Shown here one piece after another: positions 17,133 to 26,799 of a DNA stretch of 64,000 bases. A program made the position numbers and the translations under genes. The stretch's first letter is position 1. The number at the start of each line of letters is the position of its first letter. The DNA is taken from NCBI RefSeq assembly GCF_002688585.1, contig NZ_CP024034.1:983501-1047500 (forward strand). The letters are read 5' to 3'. This stretch comes from Candidatus Fonsibacter ubiquis (lineage in GTDB: Bacteria; Pseudomonadota; Alphaproteobacteria; Pelagibacterales; Pelagibacteraceae). Under the pieces are notes generated by a model that saw nothing but the letters and a program-made list of their open reading frames with translations, did not search any database and was not told the DNA's origin.

Positions 17133-18367
17133 TGAATTTTCTAAAATTCAAAAATAAAAAATTATTTTATGAAAATATTGCTATCTCAAAATTAGCAAAT
17201 AAAATTAAAACTCCTTTTTATCTGTACTCCTTAGGCCAATTAAAATTTAATTTCAATAATTTCAAAAAAGTTTTTAAAAAAATAAGCCCAATTATTTGTT
17301 TTTCAGTAAAATCAAATTCAAATTTAAAACTAATTTCTGAATTAAAAAAACTTGGTTCTGGTGCAGATGTTGTTTCAATTGGTGAATTAAAAATTGCTTT
17401 AAAAGCAGGTATTTCACCAAAAAAAATAGTATTTTCTGGAGTTGGTAAAACAGAAGAGGAAATCGATTTCGCGATTAAAAAAAAAATTCTTTTAATTAAT
17501 GCAGAGTCCGAAGCTGAAATTATAAATATTAATAGAATTGCTAAAAAAAATAATAAAGTTGTTCCTGTGGGAATAAGAATTAATCCTAATATTTCTGGAA
17601 AAACTAATAAAAAAATATCCACTGGAAATAAAGATAACAAGTTCGGAGTTTCGATGAATACTTGTTTGCAAATATTCAATAATCAATATGATTATGAATT
17701 TATAAAATTTGAAGCCATTAGTGTACATATTGGCTCACAAATTATGGAGGTTAATCCTTTTAAAAAGGTTTTAAATGCACTTTCGGAATTTAATAAAAAA
17801 ATTAATCAAATTGGTATCAATCTTAAATATATTGATTTAGGAGGGGGAACTGGAATTCCTTACTCAGATGATGAGAAGAATTTTAATTTAGAAAAATACT
17901 CTGATCTTGTTTTTAATTTCAAAAAAATAAATAATGTGGAAATTATATTTGAACCTGGAAGATCTATTTGTGGAAATACTGGAATATTGGTTTCTAAAGT
18001 AATTTACCTAAAAGATACTTTAAAAAAGAAATTTGTAATTATTGATGCCGCAATGAATGATTTGATTAGACCTGCTTTATATGGTGCAAAACATCAAATT
18101 CATCCTTTATTAAAAAATAATTCAAATATTAATAAGTATACTGAATTTGTTGGTCCTGTCTGTGAAAGTTCTGATACATTTATTTCTTATAATAAATACC
18201 AAAAATTAAATGAGGGAGATTATGTTTGCATTAATAATATTGGAGCTTACGGAAGATCTTTAGCCTCAAATTATAATACAAGGCCCTATTGCGCAGAAAT
18301 TCTAATTAACAAAAATAAATATAAAGTCATTAGACCAAGGCAAAAATTAGAATCTTTGATTAATTAA
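17132..18367 (+). CDS. lysA: diaminopimelate decarboxylase
   Basis: PLP enzyme converting meso-diaminopimelate to lysine. The N-terminal barrel carries the PLP lysine K60 in ICFSVKSNSN, the glycine-rich phosphate motif is DLGGGTGIPY, FEPGRSICG is the fold-III decarboxylase motif, and GPVCESSDTF holds the cysteine contributed across the dimer. Length 411. The ATG overlaps the previous stop, and plsC starts one base after the TAA. Confidence 0.95.
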   Translation: MNFLKFKNKKLFYENIAISKLANKIKTPFYLYSLGQLKFNFNNFKKVFKKISPIICFSVKSNSNLKLISELKKLGSGADVVSIGELKIALKAGISPKKIVFSGVGKTEEEIDFAIKKKILLINAESEAEIININRIAKKNNKVVPVGIRINPNISGKTNKKISTGNKDNKFGVSMNTCLQIFNNQYDYEFIKFEAISVHIGSQIMEVNPFKKVLNALSEFNKKINQIGINLKYIDLGGGTGIPYSDDEKNFNLEKYSDLVFNFKKINNVEIIFEPGRSICGNTGILVSKVIYLKDTLKKKFVIIDAAMNDLIRPALYGAKHQIHPLLKNNSNINKYTEFVGPVCESSDTFISYNKYQKLNEGDYVCINNIGAYGRSLASNYNTRPYCAEILINKNKYKVIRPRQKLESLIN

Positions 18368-19057
18368 ATGCACTTTTTAAGGTCCTTGGTTTTCAATTTT
18401 GCAACCTATTGCGGATCCTTTTTTTCAACATTATTAGCTTTGCCTACTTTAGTGATGCCAAGGGCAGCAATGCAATATTTAGCTCGTATGCTTGGTTTCT
18501 ATATTATCTTTTGTGTAAGATTTATTATTAACACAAAAATAATATTTAAAGGATTAGACAATATTCCAAAAAATAGAAAATTTTTTATAGCATCTGCACA
18601 CCAATCTATTTGTGAAACTTTTGTTTTTAATGCTGTTCTTAATGCTCCGATTTTTATTGTTAAAGCTGAATTATTTAAAATACCTTTTTATGGATGGTGT
18701 ATAAAAAAATTAGGGTTTATTGGAATTCATAGAGAAAAGGTAACCAAAGATCACCTTGTCTTTTTAGAAAAAACTGCAGAAACTATTAACAAAGAAACAT
18801 CGCCTCTAATTATCTTTCCGCAAGGAACTCGAATTAAAAATAATGAAAGAGTCCCCTTAAAAAAAGGTGTTTCAAGAATTTATGAGAAAGCAAACGTAGC
18901 CTGTATACCTGTTAAATTAAATACAGGTGATGTTTGGCCAAAAGATAGTTTTTTTAGATTTCCTGGAGAAATTTGCATTGAATTTAAAAAGCCAATTGAG
19001 CCAGGTTTAAACTCTAATGATTTTATGAATAAACTTGAAAAAGAAATATATGATTAA
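18368..19057 (+). CDS. plsC: 1-acyl-sn-glycerol-3-phosphate acyltransferase
   Basis: Membrane-associated enzyme that makes phosphatidic acid. A hydrophobic N-terminus (about 1-55) precedes the acyltransferase domain. The catalytic HX4D motif is present as HQSICE, with Glu in place of Asp, and the glycerophosphate-binding motif is FPQGTR. Length 229. It is the last gene of the argH-lysA operon and shares a TTAA stop overlap with tyrA. Confidence 0.85.
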   Translation: MHFLRSLVFNFATYCGSFFSTLLALPTLVMPRAAMQYLARMLGFYIIFCVRFIINTKIIFKGLDNIPKNRKFFIASAHQSICETFVFNAVLNAPIFIVKAELFKIPFYGWCIKKLGFIGIHREKVTKDHLVFLEKTAETINKETSPLIIFPQGTRIKNNERVPLKKGVSRIYEKANVACIPVKLNTGDVWPKDSFFRFPGEICIEFKKPIEPGLNSNDFMNKLEKEIYD

Positions 19058-19956
19058 TTTTTTCTACCAAAATTAGGGGTGCTAATATCCTGTCCCGCTT
19101 TAACAATCGCCTGCCTAATCTTTCTAGTTTTAGAAAATAACTTAAATAATTTATTTTTATCTCTTCTTAAAATTGCCCCTTTTAAGTTTTTTAAATCAGA
19201 ATTAAATTTATCTAACATATGAAGAATTTGTTTACGATTATTTAGTGCGATATCTCTCCACATTATTGGATCTGATGATGCAATTCTGGTAAAGTCTCTA
19301 AATCCACTGGCGCTATACTTAATAACTTCTGACTTTGTATCCTTTTCAAGATTAGCTGCAGTGCCAACGATATTATATGCAATTAAATGTGGGATATGAC
19401 TAGTGATTGCCATAACTTTATCGTGATGTTCTGCTGACATATATTGAACCTTACATCCAATTCTCTTCCAAAATTTATTCAATTTTTTAATGTAGCTAGA
19501 ATTTTTTTTATTTGTTGGAGTAATAATGCACCATCTATTTTTAAATAAGTCAGCAAAACCTGCTCTAGGTCCACTCTGCTCAGTGCCTGCTATTGGGTGG
19601 GCTGGAATCCAAATTGTATTTCTATTAATTAACTTGCTGACAACTTGAGTAACATAAATTTTTGCAGAACCAACATCTGTTAAAATACACGTTTTTTTTA
19701 AATTATTTTTTATATTAGAGACAATATTTTTATAAGTCCCTAAGGGAGTGCAAATAATCACCAAGTCTGAATTCTCAACACTTTTTTTTACATTTTTTTC
19801 AATTTGATTTGCTATTTTAAGTTTTAAAACTGTCTTTAAAACCGACTCTGATTTATCGTGAGCAATTAAATTTTTGCATAAATTTTTTTTTTTAATTGCT
19901 CTTGCAATTGATGATCCTATTAAACCCAGGCCTATAATTGTTATTTTTTTAAACAT
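19054..19956 (-). CDS. tyrA: prephenate/arogenate dehydrogenase
   Basis: NAD(P)-dependent step of tyrosine synthesis. The Rossmann motif is GLGLIGSSIARAI near residue 9, followed by IICTPLGTYKN and the AHPIAGTEQSGP block with the catalytic histidine and substrate-binding residues; SHIPHLIAYNIV is also conserved. Length 300, without chorismate mutase or ACT domains. The start overlaps the hisC 3' end by 8 bases, the usual alphaproteobacterial hisC-tyrA pair. Confidence 0.93.
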   Translation of the reverse strand: MFKKITIIGLGLIGSSIARAIKKKNLCKNLIAHDKSESVLKTVLKLKIANQIEKNVKKSVENSDLVIICTPLGTYKNIVSNIKNNLKKTCILTDVGSAKIYVTQVVSKLINRNTIWIPAHPIAGTEQSGPRAGFADLFKNRWCIITPTNKKNSSYIKKLNKFWKRIGCKVQYMSAEHHDKVMAITSHIPHLIAYNIVGTAANLEKDTKSEVIKYSASGFRDFTRIASSDPIMWRDIALNNRKQILHMLDKFNSDLKNLKGAILRRDKNKLFKLFSKTRKIRQAIVKAGQDISTPNFGRKN

Positions 19957-21028
19957 CGAAAATTTTATTTAAAGTTTTTAAAAATAGATTATTTTCTGAA
20001 TTATTTCCAATAGTCACCCTTAATGAATTAGGCAACCCATAAGCTTTCATTTTTCTTAATATAATTTTAGATTTAATAAATTTATCAAATACCTGATCTG
20101 CAGTTATTTGCTTATTGTTAAAGTGCATTAAAAAAAAATTTGCAACAGGAACATTTGTTAGGATTCCTAAATTTACAAAATTTTCAAAAAAAATATCTGC
20201 CCATTTACGATTATGGTCTATATTTTTTTGTAACCATTTTTTATCGCGCAAAGCTTCTACGCCAGCTACTTGTGCTGCTGAATTAACGTTGAAGGGGGGT
20301 TTTATAAGTTTCATGCCTGAAATAATATTTTTTGGCCCATAACCCCAACCAAGTCTTAAGCTAGCAAGACCATGTATTTTAGAGAAAGATCGAGTAATAA
20401 GAACATTACTAAAATTTTTAAACAAATTTAAACCGGAAACATAATCGTTATTGATAACAAACTCAAAATAAGCATCATCTACAACTAATAAAATATTGCT
20501 ACGCAACTTCTTTCTTAATAACAACATCTCGTTTTTATCCAAATATGTTCCTGTTGGATTGTTTGGATTAGCTAAAAAAACAATTTTAGTTCGAGCGGTA
20601 ACCTTTGCTAAGATAGAATCTATATTTGCTTTAAAGTTATCCTCTGGTGCTGAAATCACTTTACCACCGTGTATTTTCGCATAAATCCTGTACATTAAAA
20701 AACTGTATTCTGTGACTATCACTTCATCATTTGGTTTTAAAAATAATTGACAAGCTAAGCTAATAATTTCATCAGAACCATTACCAATAATAATGTTATT
20801 TGGATTTAGTTTAAAATTTTTTGATATTGATTGAGTCAAAATATTTGAGTTACCGTCTGGATACCTAGATAACTTTTTACTATTTTTAACAAATGCAGAG
20901 ATAGCTTTTTTTGAGGGTCCTAAAGCAGATTCATTAGCGGATAATTTTATTGGATTTTTAATATTTTTAATTTGCGATAATCCACCTACATATTTTAAAT
21001 TGCTAAAATTTTTAAATCTTAAACTCAT
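19949..21028 (-). CDS. hisC: histidinol-phosphate aminotransferase
   Basis: PLP fold-type I aminotransferase of 359 residues. NPNNPTGTY and the lysine of TRSFSKIHGLASLRLGWG mark the cofactor site. In alphaproteobacteria the hisC-tyrA arrangement suggests that the enzyme also transaminates aromatic precursors (prephenate or phenylpyruvate) besides histidinol phosphate. It diverges from the metW transcription unit. Confidence 0.92.
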   Translation of the reverse strand: MSLRFKNFSNLKYVGGLSQIKNIKNPIKLSANESALGPSKKAISAFVKNSKKLSRYPDGNSNILTQSISKNFKLNPNNIIIGNGSDEIISLACQLFLKPNDEVIVTEYSFLMYRIYAKIHGGKVISAPEDNFKANIDSILAKVTARTKIVFLANPNNPTGTYLDKNEMLLLRKKLRSNILLVVDDAYFEFVINNDYVSGLNLFKNFSNVLITRSFSKIHGLASLRLGWGYGPKNIISGMKLIKPPFNVNSAAQVAGVEALRDKKWLQKNIDHNRKWADIFFENFVNLGILTNVPVANFFLMHFNNKQITADQVFDKFIKSKIILRKMKAYGLPNSLRVTIGNNSENNLFLKTLNKIFDV

Positions 21029-21132
21029 ATTTTTTAATTAACACAATGCTATTATGGTTGATACTATTTATAAAAATAAATCTTATTAAATTTTTAAAAC
21101 TAGCAAAAAGATCATTAACAAAACCGAATAAA

Positions 21133-21161
21133 TTGACAATAAATTATGCCTACGATAAAAA
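21133..21161 (+). promoter_or_regulatory. probable promoter of the SAM-II/metW unit
   Basis: A perfect -35 box TTGACA lies at 21133-21138. A weak -10 (TAAAAA, 21156-21161) follows at 17 bases, so transcription would start just before the riboswitch. The -35 is seen directly; the -10 is a best guess. Confidence 0.45.
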
Positions 21162-21166
21162 CCATT

Positions 21167-21216
21167 TGCGCTGATTTACCGAATTGCGAGCGCACATAAA
21201 CTGCTAAAGAGGTAAA
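21167..21216 (+). promoter_or_regulatory. SAM-II riboswitch
   Basis: S-adenosylmethionine-sensing pseudoknot. Stem P1 pairs TGCGCT (21167-21172) with AGCGCA (21189-21194). The P1 loop begins GATTTACC and its TTTACC (21175-21180) pairs with GGTAAA (21211-21216) to form the pseudoknot; the conserved core TGCTAAAGAGG lies between. This matches the known Sargasso Sea SAM-II aptamer in the TGATTTA-CCG, ATTGC-AGCGC and GCTAAA blocks. It should repress metW when SAM is abundant. Confidence 0.93.
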
Positions 21217-21239
21217 AAATCACTTAAAAGTGTTTTTTT
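21214..21239 (+). terminator. possible intrinsic terminator between SAM-II aptamer and metW
   Basis: CACTT (21221-21225) and AAGTG (21228-21232) form a short hairpin flanked by an A-run and followed by seven Ts (21233-21239), just past the pseudoknot strand. It lies before the metW ATG at 21247, so it could be the expression platform. The loop is only two bases in the longest pairing (four if one pair is dropped), so the hairpin is weak. Confidence 0.45.
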
Positions 21240-21246
21240 AATTTAG

Positions 21247-21849
21247 ATGAAATTAGAGTCAAAAATAGTAATAGATTTTATAAAACCATTCACAAAAGTT
21301 CTTGATGTTGGTTGTGGAGATGGAAGTATTCTTCTACATTTAAAAAAAGAAAAAAAAATTGATGCTCGAGGGATTGAGATTGATCACGAAAAGGTCAAAG
21401 AAAGCTTAAGTAAAGGTCTTTCTGTTGTAGAGGGAGATGCTGAAAAAGATTTAATTAACTATCCAGATCAATCTTTTGATTACGTAATTTTAACTCAAAC
21501 TTTACAAGCTTTTTATAAACCTAGAAAAGTTTTACATGAACTTTTGAGAATTGGCAAAAATGCAATTGTCTCTATTCCAAATTTTGGATATTGGAAAGTT
21601 AGACTTAGTTTACTGCTTAAAGGAAGAATGCCAGTTACAAAAACTTTACCTAACACATGGCATGACACACCTAATTTACATATGTGCACTATTAAAGATT
21701 TTTTTGATTTATGTAATTCTGACGAGATTGATATAATTAAATCAATTGCAGTTACACAAAATCGTTCTTCCAAAATTTCAAGCTTTAATTTAGAGATTAA
21801 AAATCTCTATTCTGAATTTGGTATTTTTTTAATTAGTAAAAAAAATTAA
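21247..21849 (+). CDS. metW: methionine biosynthesis protein MetW (methyltransferase fold)
   Basis: Class I SAM-dependent methyltransferase fold of 200 residues: motif I is VLDVGCGDGSILLHL, then DYVILTQTLQ, VSIPNFGYWKVR and NTWHDTPNLHMCTIKDF, all typical of MetW. In many proteobacteria MetW pairs with the homoserine acyltransferase MetX and the genes are adjacent. Here no metX is present: the SAM-II riboswitch leads directly to metW. No Shine-Dalgarno sequence is near the ATG; the only one (AGAGG) lies inside the riboswitch about 35 bases upstream. Confidence 0.9.
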   Translation: MKLESKIVIDFIKPFTKVLDVGCGDGSILLHLKKEKKIDARGIEIDHEKVKESLSKGLSVVEGDAEKDLINYPDQSFDYVILTQTLQAFYKPRKVLHELLRIGKNAIVSIPNFGYWKVRLSLLLKGRMPVTKTLPNTWHDTPNLHMCTIKDFFDLCNSDEIDIIKSIAVTQNRSSKISSFNLEIKNLYSEFGIFLISKKN

Positions 21850-21862
21850 TTTTTATTTAATT

Positions 21863-22624
21863 ATGGATATTCATATTATTCCATGCCTCAAAGATAATTA
21901 TGCATATATTGTGGAAAATAAAAAAACTAAAAATGCCTGTGTAATTGATCCGTCTGAAAGTGCGCCTATTAAAGATTTCTTAAATAAAAATAAATTAAAT
22001 CTAAAATTTATTTTAAATACGCACCATCATGCTGATCATGTAGGTGGTAACTTAGAACTTAAAAAAGAATTTAATTCAAAAATATTAGGTTTTGAAAAAG
22101 ATAAGGAGAGAATACCAGGAATTGATATTGTTTTAAAAAATAGACAAATTTGGAATTTTGAAAACTCTGATGTTTTAATAGAACATGTTCCTGGCCATAC
22201 CTCTGGTCATATATTTTATTATTTTAAAAATGAAGAGGCAGCATTTACTGGGGATACTTTATTTTCTTTTGGATGCGGAAGATTATTTGAAGGTTCTTAT
22301 TTAGAGATGGTAAATTCTTTAAAGAAAATTAAATCATTACCATCTAAAACTAAAATATTTTGTGGACATGAATATACAATGAGTAATTTAAAATTCTGTA
22401 TAGAAATAGATAAAAATAATGCTGAATTAAAAAAAAAGTATAATCAAATAAGTAATAATATAAAAAATAAATTACCTAGTGTGCCTTCTGATTTAAGTGA
22501 TGAAATGAATTTAAATATTTTTTTAAAATTTGATGATTATAAGTTTAAAAAGCAATTAGGATTTCAAGATCTTAATGAAGTAGATTTTTTCAAGAAGATT
22601 AGAGATTTAAAAGATAACTTCTAA
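21863..22624 (+). CDS. gloB: hydroxyacylglutathione hydrolase (glyoxalase II)
   Basis: Metallo-beta-lactamase-fold hydrolase of 253 residues that releases D-lactate from lactoylglutathione. Metal ligands are in THHHADHVG, HVPGHTSGH, FTGDTLFSFGCGRLFEG and CGHEYT; the C-terminal HAGH domain follows. It starts 14 bases after metW and probably shares its transcript. In alphaproteobacteria gloB is a common neighbour of metW/hisC. Confidence 0.93.
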   Translation: MDIHIIPCLKDNYAYIVENKKTKNACVIDPSESAPIKDFLNKNKLNLKFILNTHHHADHVGGNLELKKEFNSKILGFEKDKERIPGIDIVLKNRQIWNFENSDVLIEHVPGHTSGHIFYYFKNEEAAFTGDTLFSFGCGRLFEGSYLEMVNSLKKIKSLPSKTKIFCGHEYTMSNLKFCIEIDKNNAELKKKYNQISNNIKNKLPSVPSDLSDEMNLNIFLKFDDYKFKKQLGFQDLNEVDFFKKIRDLKDNF

Positions 22625-22654
22625 AAACCAATACCCTTAAGCATAATCACAATC

Positions 22655-22682
22655 TTGACAAGCTAAGGTGGCTATATATATT
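22655..22682 (+). promoter_or_regulatory. promoter of rplU-rpmA
   Basis: TTGACA (22655-22660) and TATATT (22677-22682) are spaced by 16 bases and lie immediately upstream of rplU in the only sizeable gap between gloB and rplU. Transcription would start near 22689, giving a short leader of about 18 bases. Confidence 0.62.
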
Positions 22683-22706
22683 GCCCAGACTTAAAAGAAA
22701 TTACAT

Positions 22707-23114
22707 ATGACCTTTGCAGTAATCAAAACCGGCGGCAAACAATATAAAGTGTCAGCTAACGATACTATTAGAATTGAGAAGCTAGATGATAAAGCTGGTA
22801 AAAAATTTGAATTCAAAGAAGTTCTTTTAACCACTGATAATACGACAACTGAAATAGGTTCTCCAATGATTGATGGAGCATATGTTGAGGCAGAACTTTT
22901 AAAACAAGCAAGAAATGACAAAGTTATAATTTTTAAAAAAAGAAGAAGACAAAATTCGAGAAGAAAACGTGGGCATAGACAACATGTTTCAATAGTGAAA
23001 ATTTTAAAAATTTATGGTAAAAGTGGTAAACTTTTAGCTGAGGCTAAAAATACAAATACTGAAACTAAAACTTTAGAAAAAAAAGTTGAAAATAAAACTA
23101 CGGCTAAAAAATAG
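22707..23114 (+). CDS. rplU: 50S ribosomal protein L21 with C-terminal tail
   Basis: Large-subunit protein binding 23S rRNA. It begins MTFAVIKTGGKQYKVSAND, with the conserved KKRRRQNSRRKRGHRQ basic block near residues 72-88. The core family ends near residue 103; this protein of 135 residues adds a Lys/Thr/Glu-rich low-complexity tail (ETKTLEKKVENKTTAKK). First gene of the rplU-rpmA unit. Confidence 0.95.
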   Translation: MTFAVIKTGGKQYKVSANDTIRIEKLDDKAGKKFEFKEVLLTTDNTTTEIGSPMIDGAYVEAELLKQARNDKVIIFKKRRRQNSRRKRGHRQHVSIVKILKIYGKSGKLLAEAKNTNTETKTLEKKVENKTTAKK

Positions 23115-23124
23115 ATAATAAAAA

Positions 23125-23379
23125 ATGGCAACAAAAAAAGCTGGTGGATCGACGAAAAACGGACGCGATAGCGCTGGTAGGCGATTAGGCGTTAAAAAAT
23201 TTGGTGGTCAATCTGTAATAGCAGGAAATATTATTATGAGACAGAGAGGAACAAAAATGTTCCCTGGTGATAATGTTGGTATGGGAAAAGATCATACCAT
23301 TTTTTCAAAAGTTAACGGCGTAGTAAAATTCGAGACGAAAAAACTCGGTAGAACTTACATTTCAGTAATCCCTCAATAA
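23125..23379 (+). CDS. rpmA: 50S ribosomal protein L27
   Basis: Peptidyl-transferase-proximal ribosomal protein of 84 residues. It starts [16 protein letters not shown] and continues with [16 protein letters not shown], fully typical. No cleavable N-terminal extension is present. A terminator follows directly after the stop. Confidence 0.96.
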   Translation: MATKKAGGSTKNGRDSAGRRLGVKKFGGQSVIAGNIIMRQRGTKMFPGDNVGMGKDHTIFSKVNGVVKFETKKLGRTYISVIPQ

Positions 23380-23380
23380 A

Positions 23381-23408
23381 CTCAGTTTATTTTTAAACTG
23401 AGATTTTT
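23381..23408 (+). terminator. intrinsic terminator after rpmA
   Basis: CTCAGTTTA and TAAACTGAG form a 9-bp stem with a TTTT loop (23381-23402), followed by ATTTTTATT. It separates rplU-rpmA from obgE, although read-through may still feed the downstream genes. Confidence 0.78.
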
Positions 23409-23423
23409 ATTAATAATCAATAA

Positions 23424-24401
<978 letters not shown>

Positions 24402-25514
24402 ATGGATATTTTGAAATATAAAACAATTGTAATAAAAATAGGTTCGAGCCTGATTGTTGATGGAAAAAATAAAATAAAAAAAAATTGGTTCAATAAGTTA
24501 ATAGAGGATATCTATTTTTTAATAAAAAAAAATAAACAAGTTATTATTGTATCTTCTGGTGCAATAGCTCTTGGTTGTGATTTATTAAAAATAAATAAAA
24601 AAAATACAAAATTAAGCCAATTTCAAGCAATAGCTGCTATTGGTCAAATCGAATTAATTAACCTTTTTAAAAAAGGATTTGAAAAAAAAAAGATTAAAAT
24701 TTCTCAAATATTACTCACCTTAGAAGACACAGAAGAGAGAAGAAGATCATTAAATGCCAAAGAAACAATCAATAACTTATTAAGAATGTCTGTGATACCA
24801 ATTGTTAATGAGAACGATACAGTTGCAACTTCTGAGATAAGATACGGTGATAACGACAGACTAGCCGCTCGGGTTGCTCAAATATGTAATGCTGATTGCT
24901 TGATCATGCTTTCAGACATAGATGGACTTTATTCTGCAGACCCAAAAAAAAATAAAGATGCTAAAATAATTAAAAAAGTAACTTCTATTGATAAATCTAT
25001 TGAAGCACTTGCTTCTGAAAGTATAAGTTCTTATGGAACAGGTGGAATGATTACTAAAATTAAAGCTGCAAAAATTTGTATTCAATCTGGTTGTGATATG
25101 ATTTTAACAAGCGGGGTGATTAATAATCCAATAAAAAATCTTATAAAAAATAAAAATTTCACTTTATTTGAGTCTCAATCATCGACTCTAAGTGCAAAAA
25201 AACAATGGATATTAAATTCAATTTCTACCAAAGGATCAATTATGATTGATGATGGTGCGGAAAAAGCATTAAAAAATGGAAAAAGCCTTTTGCCAATAGG
25301 AGTAACAGCGGTAGAGGGGAATTTTAGCCGTGGTGATGCAGTTTATATTATAAATTCTAAGAATAAGCGTATTGCAACAGGTATTAGTGCTTATTCAAGT
25401 TTAGATGCTAAAAAAATTATTGGTTTTAAAACTGATAAAATTAAGGAAATATTAGGCTACGTTAGCCGGGGTGAAATGGTTCACATAGACAATTTAGTTT
25501 ATCAAGCTGAGTAA
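24402..25514 (+). CDS. proB: glutamate 5-kinase
   Basis: First step of proline synthesis. The amino acid kinase domain (1 to about 255) carries VIKIGSSL and VNENDTVAT; the C-terminal PUA domain (about 275-370) includes GVTAVEGNFSRGDAVYI. Length 370, normal for the two-domain form. The ATG directly follows the obgE stop and proA follows after 4 bases. Confidence 0.95.
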   Translation: MDILKYKTIVIKIGSSLIVDGKNKIKKNWFNKLIEDIYFLIKKNKQVIIVSSGAIALGCDLLKINKKNTKLSQFQAIAAIGQIELINLFKKGFEKKKIKISQILLTLEDTEERRRSLNAKETINNLLRMSVIPIVNENDTVATSEIRYGDNDRLAARVAQICNADCLIMLSDIDGLYSADPKKNKDAKIIKKVTSIDKSIEALASESISSYGTGGMITKIKAAKICIQSGCDMILTSGVINNPIKNLIKNKNFTLFESQSSTLSAKKQWILNSISTKGSIMIDDGAEKALKNGKSLLPIGVTAVEGNFSRGDAVYIINSKNKRIATGISAYSSLDAKKIIGFKTDKIKEILGYVSRGEMVHIDNLVYQAE

Positions 25515-25518
25515 ATTT

Positions 25519-26781
25519 ATGATTAATAATTATTTAAATACGATTGGTTTAAATGCCTTAAAGGCATCAAAAGATTTATCATTATTAAATGAAAAAAAGA
25601 AAAACAAGGTTCTTATAGATTTTTATAAAAATCTTAAATTAAAAAAAAAAGATATCTTAAAAGCAAATATATCTGATGTATCAAAAGCGAAAAAAAAGGG
25701 CCTTGGTAAAAATTTAATTGATCGACTTATTCTTAATGACAATAAAATTAATTATATAATTAGATCCATTCAGGAGGTTATTAAACTTAAAGACCCAACA
25801 CAAAAAATAATATCAAAATGGAAAAGACCTAATGGAATGATTATTAGTAAATACACGGTACCTATTGGTGTTATTGGAGTAATATATGAATCTAGACCTA
25901 ACGTGACTTCAGATATTGCAATTCTATGTTTTAAATCTGGAAATGCAGTGATTTTAAGAGGTGGTAGCGAAGCTATTCATACAAATAAAGTTATTTCTGA
26001 ATGTTTCAGAAAATCATTAAAGAAGAATAAAATTAATGAAAATTGTGTTCAATTAATTAATAATACAAATAGAAAATTAGTTGATTACATGCTTTCAAGT
26101 ATGGATAAATTTATTGATGTTATCATTCCAAGAGGAGGAAAAAACTTAGTAAAAAAAGTTCAAACCACCTCCAATGTTCCAACTATTGGTCATTTGGAAG
26201 GTTTATGTCATGTCTACATTGATAAATATGCTGATTTAAACATGGCAAAAAAAATTACCCTTAATGCTAAAATGAGAAATACTAGTATATGCGGGGCTGC
26301 AGAAACTTTATTAATTGATAAGGCATGTATAAAAACTCACTTAAATCCAATATTGCAATTATTGAGTATTAGTGGATGTAGAATTATTGGCGATAAAATT
26401 ACTAAAAAAAATTACATAGGTTCTAATATTGATCTAGCAACCGAAAAAGATTGGAAAACAGAGTACCTTGACTCTTTAATTTCAGTAAAAATTGTAAATG
26501 GAGTTGAAGAAGCAATCACTCACATTAATAAATACGGAACTCAACATACAGATACTATTGTGACAAATAATAAAAAAAATGCTTCATTATTTTTATCTAG
26601 TGTAAATAGTGCAATAGTTTTGCATAATGCTTCTACTCAATTTGCAGATGGGAATGAATTTGGCTTTGGCGCAGAAGTAGGAATATCCACCACCAAATTA
26701 CATCCTCGCGGACCAGTTGGACTTGAGCAACTAGTAACTTATAAATATCTAGTAAAAGGTAATGGACAAATTAGACCTTAA
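25519..26781 (+). CDS. proA: gamma-glutamyl phosphate reductase
   Basis: Second step of proline synthesis, giving glutamate semialdehyde. It has an aldehyde dehydrogenase-like fold with GVIGVIYESRPNVTSD, the catalytic cysteine in NTSICGAAETLL and the C-terminal HPRGPVGLEQLVTYK. Length 420. Translationally close to proB, as in most bacteria. Confidence 0.95.
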   Translation: MINNYLNTIGLNALKASKDLSLLNEKKKNKVLIDFYKNLKLKKKDILKANISDVSKAKKKGLGKNLIDRLILNDNKINYIIRSIQEVIKLKDPTQKIISKWKRPNGMIISKYTVPIGVIGVIYESRPNVTSDIAILCFKSGNAVILRGGSEAIHTNKVISECFRKSLKKNKINENCVQLINNTNRKLVDYMLSSMDKFIDVIIPRGGKNLVKKVQTTSNVPTIGHLEGLCHVYIDKYADLNMAKKITLNAKMRNTSICGAAETLLIDKACIKTHLNPILQLLSISGCRIIGDKITKKNYIGSNIDLATEKDWKTEYLDSLISVKIVNGVEEAITHINKYGTQHTDTIVTNNKKNASLFLSSVNSAIVLHNASTQFADGNEFGFGAEVGISTTKLHPRGPVGLEQLVTYKYLVKGNGQIRP

Positions 26782-26799
26782 CCTTTTTGTAAAATTATA

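Noticed and set aside
21046-21174. A 42-codon frame (MLLWLILFIKIN...) upstream of metW
   Set aside because: It ends inside the SAM-II aptamer, overlaps the TTGACA promoter, has no ribosome-binding site and looks like chance in AT-rich DNA.
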